A stretch of DNA of 64,000 bases from Myxococcales bacterium (GTDB taxonomy: Bacteria > Myxococcota_A > Polyangia > Polyangiales > Ga0077539): positions 62,001-126,000 of the forward strand of contig JAEUKI010000012.1 of the NCBI GenBank assembly GCA_016793325.1. The letters run 5' to 3'. Every line of letters begins with the position of its first letter. Position 1 is the first letter of the stretch. Under the pieces are notes generated by a model that saw only the letters and a list, made by a program, of their open reading frames with translations, searched no databases and was not told the DNA's origin. The position numbers and the translations under genes are program-made. Shown one piece after another: positions 25,343-34,146 of this stretch.

Positions 25343-28300
25343 TTACCTTCCCGAGCGCGCTGCTTCGATGCGCGCGCGCAGGACGCCCGCGTCGATCGGC
25401 CCGGCGCCCGCGTGCTGCAACGCGAGCAGCGCCGCGCGAAACGGGTCGTGGCGCTTCTCGAGGCCTCGCGAAAAAAAGTTGGACAGGGCGCTTTCGGCTT
25501 GTTCGGACCAGGCCGTTCCGTCTTTCGGCGCAATCAGTCGCCAGTCGATCCAGAGCACCCGCGCGCGGCCGTCGCGGCCTCCGGTCGCGGCGACCGATCC
25601 ACACGGGGTCACGGCGACGTCGTGAACAAACGTCTCGTGTCCGCCGAGCGCGTACGAACGCTCGCGCGCGACGTCCCACACGCGGACCTGGCCCGCCGCG
25701 TCCACGACGACGAGCACCCTGCCGTCTTGCGACAACGCGACGCCGGTGATCACCGCGCCGTGCGGCAGGACCGCCACGGGCTCGAGCGACGGAAGCGCGT
25801 ATACGCGCGCGGTTCCGTCGCGCAGTCCCGCGGCCAAATAGCGACCGTCCGTGGTGCAGACGACGTCGATCGCGCCCTCGGAGTTGGCGAGCGACGATCG
25901 CGCTACGCCGTCTGCCGACGCGATCACGATGGGCGAGCCGCTGCTCGCGATCGCGAGCCACTCGTGGTCCCCGACGAACGCCGCGCGGTTGATCGCGGAC
26001 GATGCGACGACCCGCGCCGCGCCGTCGATCGTGAGCACTTCGAACTGGTCCGTTCCGACGAGAACGACGCGCGACCCTGTCGGGTCCGTGGCGATTCTTC
26101 GGCTCGCGGTCGACACGTTGCTGCTCGCGATCAGCGCGCCCGTGAGGGGCTCTCTCCACTCGATCACCGAGCCGCGCGCGACGACGAGCGTCCCTGTGCA
26201 CGGCGCGACTTGAAAAGTGCGCACAGCTTCGCTGAAGCGGAGCTCTCCCGAGATTCGACCGCTTCGGCTCTCGATCGCGAGGATCCGCGCGTCGCCGGTG
26301 GTGACGTACAAAGTCTCGCCGTCGGGAGAGAGCTCGACCGTGTGCGCCGCGCCCGTGACCGCTTCGTAGCTCGCGCCCGTCCACGCGCCCTCGACGTCTC
26401 CCCGACCGCAGACGCGCGAGAGCCTGCTCCACGCGCGGCGAACGGCGGGCGCGCGGTTCGATCCCTCGACCGACTGCGCGCGCTCGAGCTCGGAGACCGC
26501 GTCGCTCCACCGCGCCTCGCGGATCGCAGCGTCGCAGCGATCGATCGCGGCGGCGACCGAGCGGCTGCGCTCGAACGCCTCTTCGCTGGTCAACGGCCGA
26601 AGCACAGGAACCTGCGCGCGCAGCGGCCTTCGATCGGTCGCGTAGATGTCGACTGAGCCCCCGCGGACCGCGGCGATGCGCGCGCGGTCACCGGCCGTGG
26701 CGATGGCGATCACCCGTTCGGCGCCGTTTCGCGGCCGCTCGGTGCGCGTGCAGCGCGCGTCGCGGACGGACCACATGCGCAGCGCCCCGTCGGCCGAGAG
26801 CGTGGCCACGAATTCACTGTCGCTCGTGACCTCGACCTGCCGGGGCGGTGATGGATCGCGGATCGTCGCGAGGCGCTCGCCGTTGGACGCGCGAAGGGCG
26901 ATCACGAGCCCGCGCGCGAAGCCTTCATCCCAACCGCCGACGACGAGCGCTTGTCCATCGGGTGAAAACGCGAGGGATTCAGGCTCTCGCTGCAATGCCA
27001 GCCCCCACAATCGAAGCTGCGACGCGGCGTCGTACACAGCGACCCCGCGGGCCTCGCCGAGCGCGACGAGCCGAGCGTCGCGCGAGAGCGCGACGAGCGA
27101 CGCGCGTCCCGAAACCGAGAGCTGCTTCTCGCGTCGAGAGCGCGGGTCGAAGAGCAGCACGTGCGTGCGGTCGCGGTCGGTGCTCGTCGCCGCGAGCTCT
27201 CCGGTCGCTGAAAACGCAGCGAGTTCGATCGGCGCTTTGCGGAGCAGTAACGATTGTTCGCGGTCGATCGAGTGGACGCCGAGGCTCGTGACAGCGACGA
27301 CCGTTCCATCGCGCTTGGTCCAGAGCGCGCGGGGCGCGCCGTCGATCGTTCGATGCGCTTGCGACGCGTCGGCGCTCGCGATGACGAGCGACGAGCGCTC
27401 TGGCACGCCGGCCTCGGCGACCAGGGACAACGTCGCGAGCTTTTCGCCGTCGCGAGAGAGCGCGACGCGCGCGGGCGGGCGAGGGTCCCTGAGGTCGATG
27501 TGCGTCACGCGGTCGAGCGACTCGCGCAGCGCTGGGCTGATGCGCGCGACGGCGGCGATCGCCTCTGCGGATCCCGAGCCGAGGAAGCTCACCTCCGCGA
27601 GCGCCGCGCGAGCGTCCTCGACGTCGCCGCGCTCGGCGTGGAGCGAGGCCGAAAGAACCGCAGATTCCCAGGACGGATCGCGCATCGCGCGAGCCTCTGC
27701 CAGCGCGCGAACGGCCTCGTCGTCCGTGCACGCCCCGCGTCTCCAGCGAAGCAACGCGCGGCCGTAGGTCGCCTGCGGGTGCGTCGGGTCAGCGCGAAGC
27801 GCCTCTTCGAAGAGCGCGAGCGCGACGTCGGGCTCGTCGAGGTCGAGCTTCGACGCGCCGCGGTTGTACAGCGCGTCTGCGGGCGATCTTCGCACGCGCG
27901 TGGTGTCGAGCAGCGAGCCGCCGCAATGCGCCGCGTAGACCAACGCGAGCTCGTCGGCGATCTGCGCCAATGTTGCGGGGCGCGCGCTCTGCCTCGGCGC
28001 GAAGCAGCGCTCGAGCAGCGCCGCGACCTCCGCGGGCATCTTGGGAATGGACGGCGTCGGCGGCCCGTCGTGCAAGAGCATCGCGAGCGCGTCGGGCGCG
28101 GCGGGACCCGCCATCCACGTGAGACCGCCCGCGAACATTTCGAGCACGGTCGCGGCCCACGAAAAGGCGTCGGTGCGTCGCGTGATGGCGACCTGGGTTC
28201 CTTGCGAAGCGGCGATTTGCTCGGGGGATGCGTAGGCGGGGGTCATTCCGCCGAAGCGAACGACCATCGTGCCTTCTTGCGTGGGCTTCGGGCCGTGCGC

Positions 28301-29032
28301 GTCCGGCGCCTGCGCGGCGCGCGCGAGACCGAAGTCCGTGACCTTCGCGATGAAGCCTGGCGCGAGCAGGATGTTCGCGGGCTTCACGTCTTGATGGACG
28401 AGCCCACGCTCGTGCGCGTGGTGCAGTCCGCGCGCGCTCTGAACGGCGATCGAGAGCAGCCTCGCGAGAGGATTCTCGCAGTCGTAGAGCGTCCCCTTGC
28501 GGACGGCTTGCTGCAGCGAGCCTCCCTCGACGTACTCGGCGAACAGCCACGGAACGCCGTCGCGAACGCGCGTGTAGTAGCAAGTCGTCACAAACGGGTG
28601 GAGCCCGAGCCCGCTCCACGACTCGGCCTCGCGCACGACCGCTCTTCGCGAGCGCTCGTCGAGCGAGCTCTTTCGCGGGACCTTCACGGCGAGGTCGATG
28701 CCCCACCCTCGGTGAAACACGCGATAGACGCGGCCCATCCCGCCTTCGCCCAGCAGGTCGCGCGGCTCGTAGAGGTCCCAATCCGCGGGAATCTGGTCAG
28801 CTTCGACCGGCGCGCGCGGTTCGACGGGCGCGGGGCTCGACCCGAGCGCGAGCGCGACGAGCGCGGGGTTCGCGCGACGCTCGCGTTCGATCGCGTCGTC
28901 GATCGCGCGAATCTCTCGCTGCAGTCGGTCGGGATCCGCGTTGGATCCCTGGCGCAGCTTGGCCTCGAGGACGGCCCGACGGTCGACGAGGGCCTTGATG
29001 CGAAGAACGTCGGGCGAGTCGCTCGTTGCCAT
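25343..29032 (-). CDS. Ser/Thr kinase with TPR and WD40-like repeats (non-RD)
   Basis: A 1229-residue cytoplasmic signalling protein. A coiled-coil-like N-terminus (about 8-55) is followed by the kinase at 86-370: LLGEGGMGRVYRV, ATP lysine K117 (AVKVPRK), catalytic loop LVHQDVKPANILL (Gln replaces the usual Arg, so a non-RD kinase), and DFGLAR (233-238). The activation segment includes GGMTPAYASPEQIA. TPR helices follow (ADALYNRGASKLDLDEPDVA, about 400-470), then about 700 residues of WD40-type blades, for example AFSATGELAATSTDRDRTHV, LAFSPDGQALVVGGWDEGFA and GVALSQDGRVLVVVDAAGQV with RVWDVARE. The propellers are probable target- or signal-binding platforms. No membrane helix. It is divergent from the FHA-kinase gene with 48 bases between starts. 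Confidence 0.92.
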   Translation of the reverse strand: MATSDSPDVLRIKALVDRRAVLEAKLRQGSNADPDRLQREIRAIDDAIERERRANPALVALALGSSPAPVEPRAPVEADQIPADWDLYEPRDLLGEGGMGRVYRVFHRGWGIDLAVKVPRKSSLDERSRRAVVREAESWSGLGLHPFVTTCYYTRVRDGVPWLFAEYVEGGSLQQAVRKGTLYDCENPLARLLSIAVQSARGLHHAHERGLVHQDVKPANILLAPGFIAKVTDFGLARAAQAPDAHGPKPTQEGTMVVRFGGMTPAYASPEQIAASQGTQVAITRRTDAFSWAATVLEMFAGGLTWMAGPAAPDALAMLLHDGPPTPSIPKMPAEVAALLERCFAPRQSARPATLAQIADELALVYAAHCGGSLLDTTRVRRSPADALYNRGASKLDLDEPDVALALFEEALRADPTHPQATYGRALLRWRRGACTDDEAVRALAEARAMRDPSWESAVLSASLHAERGDVEDARAALAEVSFLGSGSAEAIAAVARISPALRESLDRVTHIDLRDPRPPARVALSRDGEKLATLSLVAEAGVPERSSLVIASADASQAHRTIDGAPRALWTKRDGTVVAVTSLGVHSIDREQSLLLRKAPIELAAFSATGELAATSTDRDRTHVLLFDPRSRREKQLSVSGRASLVALSRDARLVALGEARGVAVYDAASQLRLWGLALQREPESLAFSPDGQALVVGGWDEGFARGLVIALRASNGERLATIRDPSPPRQVEVTSDSEFVATLSADGALRMWSVRDARCTRTERPRNGAERVIAIATAGDRARIAAVRGGSVDIYATDRRPLRAQVPVLRPLTSEEAFERSRSVAAAIDRCDAAIREARWSDAVSELERAQSVEGSNRAPAVRRAWSRLSRVCGRGDVEGAWTGASYEAVTGAAHTVELSPDGETLYVTTGDARILAIESRSGRISGELRFSEAVRTFQVAPCTGTLVVARGSVIEWREPLTGALIASSNVSTASRRIATDPTGSRVVLVGTDQFEVLTIDGAARVVASSAINRAAFVGDHEWLAIASSGSPIVIASADGVARSSLANSEGAIDVVCTTDGRYLAAGLRDGTARVYALPSLEPVAVLPHGAVITGVALSQDGRVLVVVDAAGQVRVWDVARERSYALGGHETFVHDVAVTPCGSVAATGGRDGRARVLWIDWRLIAPKDGTAWSEQAESALSNFFSRGLEKRHDPFRAALLALQHAGAGPIDAGVLRARIEAARSGR

Positions 29033-29080
29033 CGTGAAAGGCGGTCGCCGAAGGTACCATCGAACCCGGCACGGGACGCG

Positions 29081-30490
29081 ATGGCGAAGGTCACCTTGGT
29101 TGCGATCGATGGCCCGATGCGCGGGCGCGAGTGGCACTTTTCTGACGCGGACACCTGGGTGTTCGGCCGCGCGCCCGACTGCCACGCGCGTCTCGACGCG
29201 TCCGATCCGACGCTCTCGCGCCATCACTTTCTCGTCGAAGTGCGACCGCCGGTCCTTCGCGTGCGCGACCTCGGCTCGCGCAACGGGACCTTCGTCAACG
29301 ACGAGAAGATCGGCGCGAGAGCGCGAGGCGAGAGCGCGGCCACCGGTCGGCTCGTCTCCCGCGAAGAGCGCGTCCTCGTTGATGGCGACGAGCTCCGCGT
29401 CGGGGTGTCTCGATTTCGTGTGCGTGTCGAGCGGAACCCCTCCGAGCGCGCCGAGCTCGTTCGTTGCGGGCGCTGCGGCGCGAGCGTCGTCCGCGAGGTG
29501 CACAGCACGTCGCCGACGGCGCGGTGCGACGCGTGCCTCGACGAAGACGCGCGCGATCCGTTGGCTGCCCTCGCGCGCGCGATCGACGGCGCGTCCAAGC
29601 GCGACGCGAAGGCGAACAGCGGCGACCTCGCAGCGCCGTCGCTCGCCGGTGAGCGGCGCGACGCGAAGCGCCCGCCCGAGATCGAAGGGCTCGAGATCGT
29701 TCGAAAGCTGGGCGAGGGCGGGACGGGCGCGGTGTACGAAGCGATCGACCACGATGGAACGCGGCTCGCTGTGAAGGTGTTGCTCGCGCGCGTGGCCGTG
29801 GATTCAGCGATGCGCGCGATGTTCTTTCGCGAGATGGACTCGCTCGCCGCCGTCGAGCACCCGCGGATCGTGAAGCTCGTTCGAAAGGGATCGAGCGGCG
29901 TCGCGTTCTGGTTCGCGATGGAGCTGTGCAAGGGCGGGAGCCTCGCTGCGATGATCGGTCGCTCGGGGCGGCCGATGGAGCCGAAGCAAGCCGTCGCGCT
30001 CGTGAGCGACGCGCTCGAAGGGCTCGCGTTCGCGCACGAGCGAGGGATGGTTCACCGCGACGTCAAGCCCGGCAACATGCTGATCGGCGACGACGGCCGC
30101 GGAAAGATCAGCGATTTCGGCCTCGCCAAGAGCTTCGACCGCGCGGGGTTGTCGGGCTTCACGATGACAGGCTCCTTCGCGGGGACGTTCGAGTTCATGC
30201 CTCGCGAGCAGCTGACGAACTTCCGCAACGTGCGGCCCACGAGCGACGTGTTCTCTGCGGGCGCGACGCTGTACTGGGCCCTGACGCGAAAGACCGCTGT
30301 CGAGTTTGCGCCCCACGTCGATCGCGTAACGGCCCTCTTGCAGACCGATCCGACGCCGCTCGCGACGCGCGCGCCGCTGCTCCCTCGGGAGCTCTGCGCG
30401 GTTGTCGACCGAGCGTGCTCGCCGGATCCCGCGCTGCGCTTTCGAGACGCAGGCGAGATGCTCGAAGCGCTGCGACGCCTGTCGCTCTGA
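29081..30490 (+). CDS. FHA - zinc ribbon - Ser/Thr kinase
   Basis: A 469-residue protein. Residues 1-113 form an FHA domain that reads phosphothreonine (VFGRAPDCHARLDASDPTLS then RHHFLVEVR, DLGSRNGTFVND). A zinc ribbon follows: CGRC (129-132) and CDAC (149-152). The kinase starts at about 203: KLGEGGTGAVYEAI, ATP lysine K232 (AVKVLL), MVHRDVKPGNMLI (HRD 325-327), DFGLAK (345-350), and a short activation segment ending FEFMPREQ in place of the more usual APE. No membrane segment. FHA fused to kinase in one chain suggests it docks on phosphorylated partners, possibly products of the divergent WD40-type kinase. ATG at 29081 gives a canonical FHA start (MAKVTLVAIDGPMRGREW). Confidence 0.94.
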   Translation: MAKVTLVAIDGPMRGREWHFSDADTWVFGRAPDCHARLDASDPTLSRHHFLVEVRPPVLRVRDLGSRNGTFVNDEKIGARARGESAATGRLVSREERVLVDGDELRVGVSRFRVRVERNPSERAELVRCGRCGASVVREVHSTSPTARCDACLDEDARDPLAALARAIDGASKRDAKANSGDLAAPSLAGERRDAKRPPEIEGLEIVRKLGEGGTGAVYEAIDHDGTRLAVKVLLARVAVDSAMRAMFFREMDSLAAVEHPRIVKLVRKGSSGVAFWFAMELCKGGSLAAMIGRSGRPMEPKQAVALVSDALEGLAFAHERGMVHRDVKPGNMLIGDDGRGKISDFGLAKSFDRAGLSGFTMTGSFAGTFEFMPREQLTNFRNVRPTSDVFSAGATLYWALTRKTAVEFAPHVDRVTALLQTDPTPLATRAPLLPRELCAVVDRACSPDPALRFRDAGEMLEALRRLSL

Positions 30491-30494
30491 GAGC

Positions 30495-30651
30495 GCGTTG
30501 GAGTGGAAGTTCGAGACTTTTGCAAGGAGCTGCGGGACCAGCAAGGAAGCGATTCGCAGCAGTAGCAGGGTGATTGCAATCACCGCAAGAATTGCTGACG
30601 CCGATGGTCGACGCAGATCTGCAGCAAAAGGCCGAAATCCCACTCCAACGC
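30495..30651. repeat. 157-base imperfect palindrome between convergent genes
   Basis: The left arm starts GCGTTGGAGTGG (30495-30506) and the right arm ends with its exact reverse complement CCACTCCAACGC (30640-30651). Further in, CTTTTGC (30516-30522) and its reverse complement GCAAAAG also match. The middle holds the perfect palindrome GGTGATTGCAATCACC (30569-30584). The whole intergenic region thus folds on itself and could form one long hairpin in RNA from either strand. It may be a two-way terminator, a REP/MITE-like element, or a regulatory site. There is no coding sequence inside. Confidence 0.75.
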
Positions 30652-30662
30652 CCCCTGAGGCG

Positions 30663-32993
30663 CTACCAGCGGAGCGCGATCGCGCCGTCTTCGACGGCGA
30701 TGCGCACCGTTGATTTCGAGGGAATTTGCTGCTCGACGAGCGCCTTTGCGAGCGGCTGCACGACGAGCCGCTCGACGACGCGGTCGAGCTCGCGCGCGCC
30801 GAGCTCTGCGCGACGATCGGCCGCGAGGAGCGCGTCGAGCGACGCGTCGGAGTACTCGAGCGAGAGGCCCTTGCTCTCGAGGTTCTTCTTCACGGGAGCG
30901 AGGAGCTTCGCGAGCACGCCGCGCAACGATGCGCCGGTGAGCGGCTCGAACTCGACGATCGCGCCGATGCGGCCGATGAGCTCGGGGCGAAACACGCTCT
31001 GGAGCGCCGCGCGCAGCTGCTGATCCGAGCGAACGGCGTGCGCGGTCTCGTGCTCGGCGCCGAACCCGACCCGTCGTTGCGACGACGTCGTCGGGACGAG
31101 CGCGTTGCTCGTGATGATCACGTAGGCGTTTGAAAAGTCGCCGACGCGCCCATGCGAATCCGTGAGTCGCCCGTCGTCGAAGAGCGACAAGAAGATGTCT
31201 GCCACTTGCGGATCGGCCTTCTCGAACTCGTCGAACAACACGACGCTGTACGGGTTGCGGCGGATCGTGTTGACGAGCTGGCCGCCGTCTTCGTGACCGA
31301 CGTAGCCGGGAGGCGCGCCGAGCAAGCGTTGGACGGTGTGGCGGTCGTGGTACTCGCTCATGTCGAAGCGAACGAGCGCCCGCTCGTCGTGAAAGAGGAG
31401 CTCTGCGAGCGCCTTGGCGAGCTCAGTTTTGCCCACGCCCGTGGGGCCGACGAACATGAGAACCGCGCGAGGGCGACCGCCGCGAACGAGCCCGGCGCTC
31501 GCGGCGCGCACGGCGTCCGCGACGATGGCGAGGGCGCGGTCTTGCCCGATCACGCGATGGCGAAGGTGCTCTTCGGCCGACGCGACGCGATCGCGAAGCT
31601 CTTCCGCGCGATCGCCCACGGGAACGCCGGTCCACTCTTCGATCACGCGCGCGATGTCCTCCGCGCGCAGCGCGGTCGCTTCGGTCACCGCCTCGCCGCG
31701 CGGCGTAAACGTAATGAACCGTCGCGCCGAGCTCGCTTGATCCAAGAGGTCCCGCGCTTTGTCGGGCAATCGTCGGTCGGGCAGATAGCGAACCGAGAGC
31801 TCGATCGCCGCGTCGATCGCTTCGTCGTTGATCACGAGGTCGTGGTGGCGCTCGAGCCCTTCTTTTGCGCTGAGGAGCATCACGCGCGCCTGCGCCGGCG
31901 TCGGTTCGTCGACGCGCACGGGCTGAAACCGCCGCGCGAGCGCCGGGTCCTTCTCGATGCGCTCTCGGTACTCGTCGGGCGTCGTCGCGCCGATGCAGCG
32001 AAAGTCGCCGCGGGCGAGGGCTGGCTTGAGCAAATTCGCTGCGTCGACGCCGCCGGCCGTGGCTCCCGCGCCGACGACGGTGTGCAGCTCGTCGATGAAG
32101 AGCACGACGGACGGGTCCGCGGTGGCCGCGCGGATCAGCGAGTCGACGCGCTCTTCGAAGTCGCCGCGGTATTTCGTCCCAGCGAGGAGGGACGCGAGCG
32201 AGAGCTCGATGATGCGGAGGCCTCGCACTTCTTCGGGCGCATCGTCGCGCGCGCACTTCGTCGCGAGCCCTTCGATAATCGCGGTCTTGCCTACGCCAGC
32301 GTCTCCGACGAGCACCGCGTTGGACTTGCTCTTGCGCAGAAGAACCCTGACGACGAGCTTGATCTCTTCGTCGCGGCCGACGACGGGGTCGAGCTTTCCG
32401 CTGCGCGCCAACGCCGATAGATCGCGGCCGTACTTCTCGAGCGGGCCTTGCTGCGAGGGGATCGGCGACGGGCCGCGCTGCTTCACGACCTCGGCGTCGA
32501 CGTGCGCGCCCGCCTCGGTGTTCGCGCGGCTCGCGCCGCTGTCCGGCGCAGCGCGAGGGCTCTTCGCGCGATCGACGAGCACGTCGATGCGATCGGCCAG
32601 CACCGCGGGGCTCACGCCCGCCTCGCGCATCACGAGCTCGACGACGCGGTCTCCGACGCCGAGCAGCGCGGCGGTGATCGCCTCGATCGTGACGGGACGC
32701 CCCGCGCGCTCACTCTTGCTGCGCGCGTGCTCGAGCGCGGCCCTCGCCGCGACGCTCGTCCCGAGCGCAGCTTCGCTCGAGAGCGTCGCTGCGGCGTTGC
32801 TCACGCAGAGCGCACGCGCGCGGCGCCGCGCGCGAATCGGGTCGACCCCGAGCGACGTCATCGCGCGCACGAGCGCGGGCGGCTCGAGCTTGCAGGCCGC
32901 GATGAACAAGTGCGAGACCTCGACGCACGACGCTCCCGCTCGGCGAGCTTCTCCCACCGCGACGCTCATCAACGTGTCCAGCGACGGTTCCAA
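30663..32993 (-). CDS. ClpA/ClpC-like AAA+ unfoldase
   Basis: A 776-residue ATPase of the Hsp100 class with two AAA+ modules. An N-domain (about 1-145) precedes D1: Walker A GDAGVGKT (230-237), Walker B VVLFIDE, sensor ATTPDEYRERIEKDPALARR. D2 has GPTGVGKT (516-523), SVVLFDEFEKA and ITSNALV. The middle coiled-coil domain of ClpB and ClpC is absent, so it is ClpA-like. After sensor 1 the loop RRVGFGAEHE (VGF at 642-644) matches the [I/L/V]-G-F/L tripeptide used by ClpA, ClpC and ClpX to dock on ClpP, which suggests a proteolytic partner encoded elsewhere. ClpV of type VI secretion lacks this loop. It ends opposite the FHA-kinase gene. Confidence 0.9.
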   Translation of the reverse strand: MEPSLDTLMSVAVGEARRAGASCVEVSHLFIAACKLEPPALVRAMTSLGVDPIRARRRARALCVSNAAATLSSEAALGTSVAARAALEHARSKSERAGRPVTIEAITAALLGVGDRVVELVMREAGVSPAVLADRIDVLVDRAKSPRAAPDSGASRANTEAGAHVDAEVVKQRGPSPIPSQQGPLEKYGRDLSALARSGKLDPVVGRDEEIKLVVRVLLRKSKSNAVLVGDAGVGKTAIIEGLATKCARDDAPEEVRGLRIIELSLASLLAGTKYRGDFEERVDSLIRAATADPSVVLFIDELHTVVGAGATAGGVDAANLLKPALARGDFRCIGATTPDEYRERIEKDPALARRFQPVRVDEPTPAQARVMLLSAKEGLERHHDLVINDEAIDAAIELSVRYLPDRRLPDKARDLLDQASSARRFITFTPRGEAVTEATALRAEDIARVIEEWTGVPVGDRAEELRDRVASAEEHLRHRVIGQDRALAIVADAVRAASAGLVRGGRPRAVLMFVGPTGVGKTELAKALAELLFHDERALVRFDMSEYHDRHTVQRLLGAPPGYVGHEDGGQLVNTIRRNPYSVVLFDEFEKADPQVADIFLSLFDDGRLTDSHGRVGDFSNAYVIITSNALVPTTSSQRRVGFGAEHETAHAVRSDQQLRAALQSVFRPELIGRIGAIVEFEPLTGASLRGVLAKLLAPVKKNLESKGLSLEYSDASLDALLAADRRAELGARELDRVVERLVVQPLAKALVEQQIPSKSTVRIAVEDGAIALRW

Positions 32994-33066
32994 GACTCAG
33001 GGCCCGAGCGTAGCGCATGCTGGGCCCGATCGAGCGCGCAGAGAGCGCGTCTCGTTCACCGTTCAT

Positions 33067-34008
33067 TCAGCGCAAGAATCCTCGGACGATCCCGAAGAAC
33101 GCCCGGGGTTGCTCGACAAACGGAAGGTGGCCCGCCTGCGCGACGGACGCGAATCGTCCGTGCGCGAGCGCGTCGGCCACCGAGCGCGACTCCGTGGGCG
33201 TAAACGTTCGATCGAGCTCGCCGCTGATCACGAGCGACTCGGCGCGCACGCGCTCGGCGATCGTGCGCCCGTCCCACGCGCGAAGCTGCACGAGAAAGTG
33301 CTCGTCCGCGACGGCGCGATAGCGCACGCCCCGCGCGAGCGCCTCGATCGCTTGCGGCGAGGGCGACTGCGCCCACCACATGGGCGCGAGCGTTCGAAAC
33401 AGCTTCACGAGGTCGCGCGGGTCGCGCAGCGTACCTTGCGGCGTCGACAGCGACGCGAGCTCGCGAACCCCGGATTCGCCGAGCGCTACGCGCGCGCGCT
33501 CGGGCATCGCGCGCAGCTGTCGCCCGTCGCGCACCGGCGAGACGAGCACGAGGCGACGGACGCACTCGGGGTGCGTGGCCGCGAGCTCGAGCGCGATCGC
33601 GCCGCCAAAATCGTGGCCGATCACGTCGATCGGCGCGCGCTCCGAGAGGCGACGGGCGAGCTGCGCGAGGTCGCCCGCGGCGGCGGCGATCGTGTATCCC
33701 TCGGCGTCCGGCGGCGCTTCGCTCGCGCCGTGGCCACGCAAATCGACGTACACAACACGCGTGCGCTGGTCCGCGAGCTCGTCGAACGCCGGGCGCAAAT
33801 AGTGGTGATCGAGCCCCGGTCCTCCGTGAACGACGAGCCGCACCGCGCCGTCCGATGGGCCGATTTGAACGGTGTTCAATTCGATGGCGCCGACGCGAAT
33901 CCGCGCCGTCCGGCTCGGCCGGGCGAGGCCGTCGCCTTGCTCCTTGCGGCACGCCGCGACCGTCGCCGACGCGAGCGAGAGCACAAACGAGCGGCGGTCC
34001 AATCGCAC
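33067..34008 (-). CDS. exported alpha/beta hydrolase with Asp nucleophile
   Basis: A 313-residue alpha/beta-fold hydrolase. The N-terminus RLDRRSFVLSLASATVAACR carries a twin-arginine (D-RR-SFVL) signal and possibly a lipobox Cys at 20. The oxyanion motif HGGPG (61-65) is that of proline iminopeptidases, but the nucleophile elbow reads VIGHDFGGAIA with Asp at 133 where peptidases have Ser, as in epoxide hydrolases and haloalkane dehalogenases (GHDWGG). The acid is near ISGELDRTF and the His in AGHLPFVEQP. So it is more likely an epoxide hydrolase/dehalogenase-like enzyme; the substrate is unknown. GTG at 34008 is preferred; a GTG at 34026 is possible. It is divergent from the uracil-DNA glycosylase gene. 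Confidence 0.87.
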   Translation of the reverse strand: MRLDRRSFVLSLASATVAACRKEQGDGLARPSRTARIRVGAIELNTVQIGPSDGAVRLVVHGGPGLDHHYLRPAFDELADQRTRVVYVDLRGHGASEAPPDAEGYTIAAAAGDLAQLARRLSERAPIDVIGHDFGGAIALELAATHPECVRRLVLVSPVRDGRQLRAMPERARVALGESGVRELASLSTPQGTLRDPRDLVKLFRTLAPMWWAQSPSPQAIEALARGVRYRAVADEHFLVQLRAWDGRTIAERVRAESLVISGELDRTFTPTESRSVADALAHGRFASVAQAGHLPFVEQPRAFFGIVRGFLR

Positions 34009-34146
34009 GACCAGCGTGTTCAGCACACGCGCGGATCGAGCGCAAATTGTCCGCGCGCGACGAGGCGCCTCGGGTCGACTTCGCCGCGCGATCGCCGCGT
34101 GTTTGCTCGGACGCGTGCGGCGGTGGTAGTGCGGAGGCGAGCTTCG

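Noticed and set aside
30491..30662. A short gene in the gap between the FHA-kinase and Clp genes
   Set aside because: Frames in this gap are short and broken, and the sequence is better explained by the imperfect palindrome.
24450..32993. A type VI secretion cluster
   Set aside because: Only regulator-like genes are present; no TssB/C, Hcp, VgrG, TssJ-M or TssK-like gene was found, and the Clp ATPase looks ClpA-like instead of ClpV-like.
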